Shown piece after piece: positions 53,903 through 64,000 of a stretch of DNA of 64,000 nucleotides. Location: positions 744,001 to 808,000 of the forward strand of contig NC_082422.1 of NCBI RefSeq assembly GCF_004011695.2. Reading direction: 5' to 3'. The position numbers were made by a program, and so were the translations under genes. The notes below the pieces were generated by a model. That model was given only the letters and a program-made list of their open reading frames with translations. It was not told the DNA's origin and made no database searches. Origin of the DNA: Ascochyta rabiei. Taxonomy: Eukaryota > Ascomycota > Dothideomycetes > Pleosporales > Didymellaceae. Every line of letters begins with the position of its first letter. The stretch's first letter is position 1.

Positions 53903-54390
53903 TGTATGTTGTTTAGAGCTTTTGATTAGATGTTAAGGTAGAGTAGAACCCAAGGCTGATATACAACTTTGCATGTTGGCGGGCCAATATGCAGTGCAAC
54001 CCTGCAGCTCGTATTGCTGAAGCATTGACGCCGAAAGTAACACGAGAACGAAGGAAGGTGGAGAGGAGTAATGAGTTAGCAGGGGAGGTGCGTTTTGAGC
54101 ATGCAAGGCTGTAAAGCTGAAGTTACCCCGCACACCGAATATGAATGTACAGGGAGGTTACAAGGGGGGTGCCTGAACAGAGCAGAAATACGATTTGCCA
54201 CAGCCAGGGTGTTCTTCTTGTAAAAGATTACTAGATGCTCAGTGCAAGCAGCTCGTATTTCTGCTCCGTTCAGGCGCCCCTCTTGTATCAAGGTTGGCAT
54301 GTTTGCGGCAGCCACTACCACTGCACAATGCAGATCTTGCGTATTAGACAAGTTCTTACGATATGACGTATCTTCCTTCCTACCGTAAGC
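53903..54390. other. intergenic with a 125-bp near-perfect hairpin
   Basis: 5' flank of the GH2 gene and 3' flank of the acyl-CoA dehydrogenase gene. It contains the inverted repeat at 54161-54285 (listed separately). No coding sequence. Confidence 0.6.
54161..54285. repeat. 33-bp inverted repeat with 59-bp spacer
   Basis: Arms 54161-54193 and 54253-54285 are complementary at 30 of 33 positions, sharing GAGCAGAAATACGA at the inner ends. The three mismatches are transitions. It could be a miniature inverted-repeat element or a transcribed hairpin. Target-site duplications were not evident. Confidence 0.8.
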
Positions 54391-55831
54391 TCACAGTCGC
54401 CAACCCCTTCTCTTCGCCAGCGCTGTTTCTTGTCTGACAGCTAAGTCGGCGATGATTTCTTCACTCCCGCCACCAACAACCTGAAATCCATCAGCGACAC
54501 ACAAAGCTTCATTACGTGTTCTTTGGACTTACCATCATCCTGAGATCGCGACTCATCTGCTCAATGATAGCACCAGGCCCGCCCTTCTGATATCCAGCAC
54601 CGCCGAAGATCTGCTGTGCTTCACGGTTCGCCATCTCGAGGATACGGCCTCCATGTACTTTTGACAGTGCAATCTGCCCAGCAATTTCCGAGTCTTGCCA
54701 GCCCAGCGGAGACTGCTGTATGTGATAGGCAAGCTGCTCGAGCCAGGCCCAGTGGCTCTCCACATAGCGTCCAACTGTTGCGAGCTTGTGACTGATGATT
54801 TGGTTAGCAATTAAGGGCTTGCCGAATGTGTGGCGTTTGTTTGCATAGTCGAAAGATTCAGACAGGCATGTGCGAGCTTTGCGGTTGCAGCCAACTGACA
54901 TAATGAATCGTTCCTTGTTGAAGTTGGTCATGATGATGCGGAAACCTTCGTTTTCCTTGCCAAGAAGGTTCTCGACGGGAACCTGGACATCGTCCAGTTC
55001 GACAAAGCTGGCACCGCCACCATTCTGCCCGCTGTTGGGTATACGTCGCCATGTGAAGCCTTTAGAGTCGACGGGAATGACGATGACCGAAATGCCGCCC
55101 ATGCCCGAGCCACCTGTTCGTACGGCGGTTGTCATATGTGTCGCCGTAGGTATGCCCGTAATCCACTTCTTATAGCCATTCACCACGTAGCGCTTGCCGT
55201 CCGGCGTCTTCTTCGCGGTCGTTTGGATGTTGGCAACATCGGACTTTGTGTTCGTCAGCACAGCGAAACAATGAATGGGGGTATCACTTACACCACCACT
55301 TGGTTCGGTTATGCCCAAACAGAAGCTTGTCTCCCAGTTGAACAAGCCTGGCAGCCATTTTTGCTTCTGTTCCTCGGTGCCGTGGTGTACAATAGGGGGG
55401 ACGCCAATCACGCTTCCGCCACCCAGGGCAGTACCGACGCCACCTTCGATGCGACTGCCCTCGTCTGTCGAGATTAACAGGTGGAAAACATCCAATTCTC
55501 CTACGGGTATGCCAGCAGGCCCTGGGACATCTTTCGGCCTGTATTGTTCAGGCACGTCTCCGAACGCAAAGCCGGTGCGGGCCCATTTTCTGCATTCTTC
55601 GACCGGTGCCTCACCCTTCGCCTCCCATTCCAGCATGAATGGCTTGACATTGTCGTCGATGTACGATCGTAACGCGTTGCGCAATCGTTTGTGGGATTCG
55701 TTATAGTACGGCGACGCGAGTGAAGAGTACCACGATGGTTCAGCCCAGGGACCAAGGTTCCCAAAGTTCTCTTTCTTTGCAGGCTGCTTCACGGAGGGTG
55801 CAAGTGCAGGCTTTGCTGGAGGAAACGACAT
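54391..55831 (-). CDS. acyl-CoA dehydrogenase
   Basis: Two exons: 55831-54533 and 54480-54391, with a 52-nt intron (GTAAGT donor, CAG acceptor); 462 residues. The second exon supplies the C-terminus VVGGGSEEIIADLAVRQ. The N-terminal helical domain, middle beta domain (ITEPSGGVSDT flavin-contact region, YVVNGYKKWITGI) and C-terminal four-helix domain (FGKPLIANQIISHKLA, QIFGGAGYQKGGPG) are complete. FAD-dependent enzymes of this family introduce a trans-2 double bond into acyl-CoA in beta-oxidation or amino-acid breakdown. The catalytic Glu position and chain-length specificity cannot be read with confidence. An N-terminal presequence is unclear: an in-frame ATG at 55891 adds 20 residues that could be a targeting peptide, while the start at 55831 begins MSFPPAKPALAPSVK. 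Confidence 0.9.
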
Positions 55832-56209
55832 GCTGTGTGTACGTGTATCTGCGAAGGCATGTCTAGAATGAGCAGGTACCGGTATAAGCAATCGTCAGTC
55901 GTAGAGGAGCTGTTGTGTTTGCCGCGGCTCGTTGGTAGCTTGACGGGCGAGTCAGGTGCGGGGTCGGTCGATTGACATGCTCGGCATGCTCGGCACGCGG
56001 GGCTCTTCAGGAGCTTTCGTCCGGGCATCGTCATGGGAAGAACGGAGAGTGGTATCAAGCAATTCCAAGTGCAGTAGTGTGTTCATAAGCCTTTTGCGGC
56101 CCTCATTCATCTATCATTACTAAGTACGAGGAAGGTGTCGTTATTCCAGAAGAACCCAGTGTGTATCGTATCGCTGTCGAGCCCATTCTCTGTTGGTGGG
56201 ACGACACAT
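55832..56209. other. intergenic between acyl-CoA dehydrogenase and mannitol dehydrogenase genes
   Basis: About 380 bases: promoter of the acyl-CoA dehydrogenase gene and 3' flank of the next minus-strand gene. Nothing coding is seen. Confidence 0.6.
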
Positions 56210-58598
<2,389 letters not shown>

Positions 58599-59567
58599 AT
58601 GGTGCTACACGGATTGCTTCCAAAGCCCCTCCCAGCAGACATGCTTATGGGTGGGTACCAATGTCACTCCACAACAGCTCCAGCCAAGCTAACAAGCTCA
58701 GTCGGGCAACTCCTTACCCACCCACTTCACCCCGAACGCGAGAGCTTCTACTCGAACAAAGCGCACGAAGAAGTCGACGACCTCAACGATTACCACATCC
58801 AGCTGCGTTACAAAGATTTGTACAGCATCGATCAGGAGGGACGATTCCTCACAAACTATGGCGCCAAATTTGAGCTGGGAAGAATATACAGGCAGCCGAA
58901 CCTGCTTACGGTCAAGGCCGAGCAGATGATCCAGCGCACAAGCCAGGATCCTACAGCAGCCTTCCAAGCTGTGTGCGACGACCCAGAGGCGCGCACTTGG
59001 ATCTGTGATATAGTAAAAGCTGGCAAGCCCTTGTACATTATCTTGGGCATCACGGAGCTAAAGAATGCTGTCTTCAAGCGTGCGAAGCTCCAAGACTCGG
59101 GCGCTTCAAACCGCCTGAGTGAGCTACCGATCGAGAAGGGCGCCAAAGTTCCAAAGTCGCTACAACGGACGGCGTCCTCAGATTCGGGATTGGGGGGTAT
59201 CGGCAGCGAGCCTCAGATCTCAGGTGTATTCGGCATGGACGTCAGACGTGTCACAGCCAGGATCACGACACCGGAAGAGCCTCACAGCTTGTCTGACCTG
59301 AACCATCGATGGTATTACTACGACTTTCCAGGCAGCGAGTCCAAAGAGCAGCTCATGATTGGTCTGGGTGAACAGCTCAAGGCCAACGAGCTGCGTTTGA
59401 TGCTTGACTTGTCCGAAGACGATGTCCAAGGCAGTCTGGAGGCAATCAGCCAGCTGAGCCTCGATGCGCTGAGCACGGCAGCTAGCCCCATGCTGTGTCC
59501 CAGCTCTCCGGCTCTTCGAGGCCGCTCTCCTTCTCCCAACCCATCACTCCTCCGTTCCCAACACTAA
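58599..59567 (+). CDS. unidentified protein, 322 residues
   Basis: Single exon, with a good start context (ACCATGG) and a TATAAA 39 bp upstream. Residues 1-170 look folded: HIQLRYKDLYSIDQEGRFLT, an aromatic-rich N-terminus, and KPLYIILGITELKNAVFKRA, a hydrophobic strand that could be membrane-contacting. Residues about 195-250 are polar with SSDSGLGGIGSEP, and the C-terminal 45 residues are Ser/Pro-rich. I do not recognise a family. The strand-then-helix segment KPLYIILGI is reminiscent of fungal gasdermin-like and other pore-forming N-terminal domains, but that is only an impression and needs structural comparison. Confidence 0.7.
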   Translation: MVLHGLLPKPLPADMLMGGYQCHSTTAPAKLTSSVGQLLTHPLHPERESFYSNKAHEEVDDLNDYHIQLRYKDLYSIDQEGRFLTNYGAKFELGRIYRQPNLLTVKAEQMIQRTSQDPTAAFQAVCDDPEARTWICDIVKAGKPLYIILGITELKNAVFKRAKLQDSGASNRLSELPIEKGAKVPKSLQRTASSDSGLGGIGSEPQISGVFGMDVRRVTARITTPEEPHSLSDLNHRWYYYDFPGSESKEQLMIGLGEQLKANELRLMLDLSEDDVQGSLEAISQLSLDALSTAASPMLCPSSPALRGRSPSPNPSLLRSQH

Positions 59568-60001
59568 GGGTTGAAAACCGTTCTACGACATGATAATGAA
59601 GATACGAAGTACATTACGATGAACATATACGGCAGTTCTGTGCTGAAACTCAGCATGATAGACTGGCAGCGTTCCTGCGGTGAAATCGAAGTAATTGATG
59701 CGTGCTGTATACTCTCCTTTAGCGCATATGCGTCTTCTCTCTTCGCCTCTAAAGCTATAAAACATTAATGTGCACCCATCACTGCATTTCGTCTCACTCT
59801 GTAAAACATGGATTTGAAGGACGGCCTCATAGCAGATGACAGCATTGACTACGAAGCTCTGCGTCTGCAGAGAAAACAACAAACGCGTCCATAAAACACG
59901 CGCCGCGCTAACATGCGGTCGCGAGGCGCTAAAAATCTTAACCTCGCGTGAACAACGATTGCCTCGCAGGTTTCATCGCCCGGATTCTATTACAAGACGC
60001 A
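59568..60001. other. intergenic between two + strand genes
   Basis: 3' flank of the 322-residue protein and promoter of the RWD-protein gene, AT-rich in the middle. No gene is seen. Confidence 0.6.
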
Positions 60002-60889
60002 ATGGCTGACGCGCCATCGTGGCACTTGTTGCCTCGCGACTTGTTGGAGCTACAGATTGGCCAAATCGATTTACTGATGGCCATGTACCCAGAGGAGGTC
60101 GCACTTGGCGATGACACGAGAATCGTTCTCGATACGCTGCGCGATATGATTGACAGCGGCGAAAGTCGTATTTTTAATGCTGCACCGATCATTTCGCTGA
60201 ACTTGGATCTGTCTATCGCAGAGGACGATGCACCAAAACCACAGACAGTACAGTTGGACCTCACAGCACCTTTCACGTACGAAGGTTCTCAAGCTCCAGA
60301 CGAACCACCAACTGTCAAGGCTCGAATCCAACAGCCATCCTGGTTAAACAGAGCTCTGACAAACCAACTCCAAGATACCGTACCTGAGGGTGAGGATCTA
60401 CTCAGCACCATTGAACATATCAAAATCGCAGCCGCACAAGCGCACAAAGAGTCAGTCCAGTCTCAAGTGACCGCAACTGTATCAGCATCCGAGCCTGGGC
60501 CACTCGTACGAGTCTGGTTCTACTTCCCTTCGATTAGCACACGCTCGAAGCGTGACGACTTCATCAAGTTTGCCCCCGCATACAACCTTACCGGCTTTCT
60601 ATACGCTGGGAAACCAGGCCTGCTTTGCGTCGAAGGCGGCTCGCAAAGTATTGATGAGTATATGCGCTTTATCAAGACAGAGAGCTGGGGGGACATTCCT
60701 GCGCATCACAAGAAGGTTAGCGAGCGGTATCGTGAGGCTGCGGACAGGGTGTTCGGTGATATGACGGAGATCACAGATACTGTAGGCGAGAGAAGAGGCC
60801 AGAGGCAGAACAGGGGCGATATGAAAGCTGTTGAGGAATGGCTGGATGAGAGGGGGCTGAAGGAAGCGTTAACCAAGGTGCTGATGTGA
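60002..60889 (+). CDS. RWD domain / DUF1115 protein (RWDD2-like)
   Basis: 295 residues from ATG 60002. The frame extends to 59948 without another ATG (first codon GTG), so that extension is not used. An N-terminal RWD-like region (LLPRDLLELQIGQIDLLMAMYPEE) is followed by a longer middle region and a C-terminal DUF1115-type segment (WFYFPSISTRSKRDDFIKFA, NLTGFLYAGKPGLLCVEG). In this family RWD domains mediate protein-protein contacts (GCN2/GI family fold); the role of RWDD2-like proteins is poorly known. A basic stretch RRGQRQNRGD precedes the last helix. Single-exon and complete. Confidence 0.82.
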   Translation: MADAPSWHLLPRDLLELQIGQIDLLMAMYPEEVALGDDTRIVLDTLRDMIDSGESRIFNAAPIISLNLDLSIAEDDAPKPQTVQLDLTAPFTYEGSQAPDEPPTVKARIQQPSWLNRALTNQLQDTVPEGEDLLSTIEHIKIAAAQAHKESVQSQVTATVSASEPGPLVRVWFYFPSISTRSKRDDFIKFAPAYNLTGFLYAGKPGLLCVEGGSQSIDEYMRFIKTESWGDIPAHHKKVSERYREAADRVFGDMTEITDTVGERRGQRQNRGDMKAVEEWLDERGLKEALTKVLM

Positions 60890-61321
60890 AGCCGCACTTT
60901 TTGGACCAATCCCTCGAGGAACTTGCGGATGGCACAGCCCTCACGCGAACCTCAGCCTCGCGGCTGCGGCACGGTCCGCAATCGAAGCACGTCTTACAAG
61001 GCTAGCGCTTATCAGCGATCTTCTTTAGCGCCTATCGACCTGATCTCTTGTGTCTAGGCTTGAGGCGTAGAGCCGGCGTTACGCTTCGACACATGCGTTC
61101 CACCTTGGCGAAGCGCGCGGGGTTAGAAAAAGTGAAGGACAGAACATCCGTGTCTTTGATGAGTTGTCAGTTCTGCATGCAAGCTAAGCGAGACGAGAAT
61201 CCTACATCGAGATTGACGCCCGATCCCAGAAAGATCGTTTAGCACTGTGAACGATCCTCTATAAGAAGAGCTACGCGCATTTCCAAAACAGCGCAGTGAC
61301 ACGTTCAAGCATCTCGCCATA
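60890..61321. other. intergenic before the modular-exon gene
   Basis: No supported gene; it contains the promoter of the gene starting at 61322. Confidence 0.6.
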
Positions 61322-64000
61322 ATGGCGCCTTCGCTCGACTCACGAGTGCTCGATATGCTAAAAGAACGTCACTGCGACAAGAATGGCGTTTTGTGCTTTC
61401 CTCTGAATATGGACAAATTCAGGAAAAAGGCAGCGAAAGTTTTTCCTGATGTTGCTCCACGCCTTCCAGAGATGCTCGAGAGGTGAAGCTGATAGACCTC
61501 ATGGATTTCTTACCAGGCTAATGATGTTAGCATGGCACATATGCTCAACGCCGGGGTATGTCGCAACTTTCCCTTGGATAAGCAAGGACGATTCAGCAAT
61601 CGTACCCTAGTAGCCACACATCTGGGGGAACTGAGGCCAGATCTGAGTAGAGTTGTTTTAGAAAAGGTTCTGAACATGTAAGTTCGGTCCGTTCATTCAG
61701 GTATCAGCATTAACGTTCTGTTAGTATAGAAGATGAAAATGTCACAGCTGTTTCAAGACAATCGAAGATAGTTACGGGGTCTATGTCCACGCCTGCTACT
61801 TCATCGGTTACAACTAGGTCTACTACTGCTCTAGCTGTTTGGATCAACGACCGATATCTCGAACACGGCTTCACTAAAACGGGGTTCATAGGCTGGAAGA
61901 AGTTCATTGCGCAGCTCGTCACAGATAGACCATCTCAGGAAACTAAAATCAAAGAGCTTGTTGCCAGGTATGTCAAGACTGAAAGCCAGATAGTAGCCCA
62001 AACTGACCTAAAGGCAGACTTCGTGTGCCTGGCAGCTCCCATGAGCTTCCCGATCCCTTTGTCATAACTAACCTCAGGTCTGCAGAGCGAATCAAAGCGT
62101 TAAAACAGGCGCAACAAACACACCAGGTTGGCCAACCAGCTGCTCCTGCGAAGCTCGCTGTAATACAAGTCTCCACTCCGCCTGTCACTCTGCAGAGATC
62201 CATGGATACGTCAGTTCCATCAAACCCATCTCGATTGGATGTGTCGATACAACCACAGCACGTCGAAAGGGTGCAAAATTTACCCACATCTACATCAAAT
62301 GTCAGGTCTACCTCAAGGAATGGAATAGAACTCGTGGAGCAAATCGTCGATTCCAGTCAGCACAGCACGCAAGTAAACCCTCTGAGATCCCAGGCCCCGC
62401 TTGAAGCTACAGCTCTTGCAGCTTCTAATCGCTCCTTTGACTTTGCATCACCACTAATGCCCAGGGGCCACTTTGGACTTGCGGATCCAGATGCTGTTGT
62501 GCACATGACAGAGAGTGAGTGGGAATCAGACTCCGAAATTGAAGAAGAAGAATATTATTCGACCACCAACAGTCAATCATCCTCTCAGGCCAGGACTCTC
62601 GAATCGAATTTACCGTTGGCACGAAACTCGCCACCTTTGTTCACTCAGCCTTCACCGTTACAGCCAACGCAAATATCGCCTCCACCACGGCCCGAGTCTG
62701 ATCAACGTGCGTCTGAAATATCATCTCGTTCCTCGTCTACATGCAACGATCCAGATGAGGTAGAGATGACTATGGATCAAGCTATCACGGCGTCCATGTC
62801 TGGTACTACTGCGACTCATCATGTTTTCGCGCAGGAAGTTGATCCGGTTCGATCCAAGATAGCAGTGAAAGCTTCCGAACCTGAGGTCCCGGTTCAGTCT
62901 GCGACAACTACAAACTCTGGCTTTGCTTTCAAACTCGCTTCTCCAGTTCAGATTGAGAGCGTGATGGAGGAAATGTGCCGCATCAGCAAAACAATTCAAC
63001 AACAGGCCTCTGGTCCATCGGAATCGGTACAATCTTCTCAGACTGACGTGGAGGCAAACAATGTGGAGGATATGGTCATAAGCAACGACCCGACGATCAA
63101 AGGTAATTCGACAAAGGACTTACTTTCACTCAGTGTCTCAAACAATGTAAGTTCACTTTCCCGATTTGTCGCTAGATGCTTCCATTTGATGTGGGTGCAA
63201 GCTGAGTGAAGCATTTTCTCTTGCGAAGGTCTACACTTCGCCAGACGCAGACAATGTCTGCTTGTGTTCATGTTGAATGAAAGCTCTCTTTGATGACAGC
63301 AAACACAGTGTTGATACTTAGTACAGACCGTTGGCCTTGGAGAAACCCACATCGAAAGCTCAGTCATCAACATGGAAAATCTTGTATGGACGACATATCG
63401 CAAGCGGCATTGCGACGCAAGTGGCGTTCCAGTAGTGCCTATGGACTTTCAGTCTTTCAGCAAAGAGCTGAATGCTGCACATCCTCGATCGGAGAAAGAG
63501 CTGAATGCTGCACTGAAGAAGTAAGCACTGAGAATAACTATTCAGCGTATATCAATCTGATGTGCTTTAGATTTGACATGGACTCTTGTGTGGAGATTTT
63601 GAAACAGCAGTCGAGAAGCGAAAATGGCTACATGCGAAACCGGTCTGGTGCACGCAACCACCTGCAGACCCTGAGAACTGACCTCAATATTGATGCAGCG
63701 AAAGAAGCCGTGTTGACGTAAGCCAGCCGTTGCAAACGCATCTTACTAGTGCTTACAAGCTACTAGGGTACAAAGACGAGACAGAGTTGTTGCGATAGCT
63801 CGCATGGCGCAAGCAGTCGCTCCCAAGCAGTCGCCTAAAAGTTCGACGCAGCCTGGTGTGACTGCTACTGCTCATTCGACTGCTCCAATAACAATTGTAC
63901 GATCAACGAATAACACCAAATCGGCAACATCGTCGTCTGCGACAAGACCCTCTAGCTCGTTAGCTTCAACTACTGTTCCAGAACTCTCCGACACGAACAC
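61322..64000 (+). CDS. modular-repeat protein of unknown family, truncated at the right edge
   Basis: Exons read from splice signals: 61322-61482, 61531-61677, 61725-61967, about 62018-63146, 63327-63520, 63571-63717 and 63767 to beyond the window. The intron before exon 4 may end at 62017 or 62035; both keep frame. Small exons encode related 40-50-residue modules. Type A (exons 1, 3, 5) ends in a stretch with Phe at position 4 and Pro at 13 of its last 25 residues: MDKFRKKAAKVFP, WKKFIAQLVTDRP and FQSFSKELNAAHP. Type B (exons 2 and 6) has HLGELRPDL and HLQTLRTDL. Exons 1 and 5 share RHCD(K/A)(N/S)GV. Every module ends at a phase-2 intron. Exon 4 is long, acidic and Ser/Pro-rich (SEWESDSEIEEEEYY), probably disordered. 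The last exon is Ser/Thr-rich. No known domain is recognised; the even, charged helices suggest a small helical, perhaps protein- or nucleic-acid-binding fold. Confidence 0.75.

Overview
This window reads as nuclear DNA of a filamentous ascomycete, most likely a dothideomycete of the order Pleosporales. The grounds are short introns of about 47-70 nt with GTRNGT donors and CTRAY branch points, and a gene set of fungal families: SGT1, MCM5, a HapX-type bZIP, a GH72 glucanosyltransferase, DUF1996, DUF3405, an NADP-mannitol dehydrogenase with a last exon like Alt a 8, and a questin-oxidase-like protein. No bacterial operon, plasmid, virus or CRISPR signal was seen. Species-level placement is inference.

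Layout. 1-9.1 kb: a type II membrane DUF3405 protein (+), a disordered nuclear protein (-) and the Fe-S scaffold ATPase CFD1 (-). 9.5-14.2 kb: a repeat-built secreted wall protein (-) and a membrane-anchored prolyl-4-hydroxylase-like enzyme (-). 15.6-17 kb: a broken GH28 exo-polygalacturonase. 17.5-24 kb: MCM5 (-) and a Pho89-type phosphate symporter (+), separated by 2.4 kb without a supported gene. 25-28.8 kb: a gene-poor accessory stretch with two degenerate tandem-repeat blocks. 28.9-31.2 kb: a HapX-like iron regulator (+). Four exact ATCTGATAA (SreA/Urbs1-type GATA) sites lie in or just 3' of it. 32-34.4 kb: a tRNA-Ser(GCU), broken coding relics and a doubtful small gene. 35.9-44.7 kb: GH72, an aspartic-protease-like protein that keeps only the C-terminal lobe, SGT1 and a DUF1996 protein. 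47-57 kb: a questin-oxidase-like protein, an RGG-tailed conserved protein, a GH2 exo-glucosaminidase, an acyl-CoA dehydrogenase and a mannitol dehydrogenase. 58.6-64 kb: an unidentified protein, an RWD/DUF1115 protein, and a multi-exon gene running off the right edge.

How they fit. Most genes are single housekeeping or wall/secretome genes. There is no clear biosynthetic cluster and no operon-like coupling. Two themes recur. One is cell surface and polysaccharide metabolism (GH72, GH2 chitosan-type, GH28 relic, DUF1996, repeat wall protein). The other is iron (CFD1, 2-oxoglutarate/Fe dioxygenase, HapX with GATA sites).

The best candidate for something undescribed is the right-edge gene (61322 onward). 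It encodes at least five roughly 40-50-residue modules of two alternating types. Each module ends at a phase-2 intron, so modules and exons coincide. I do not recognise the module.

Exon limits were read by eye from splice signals and reading frame. They have not been tested against RNA.
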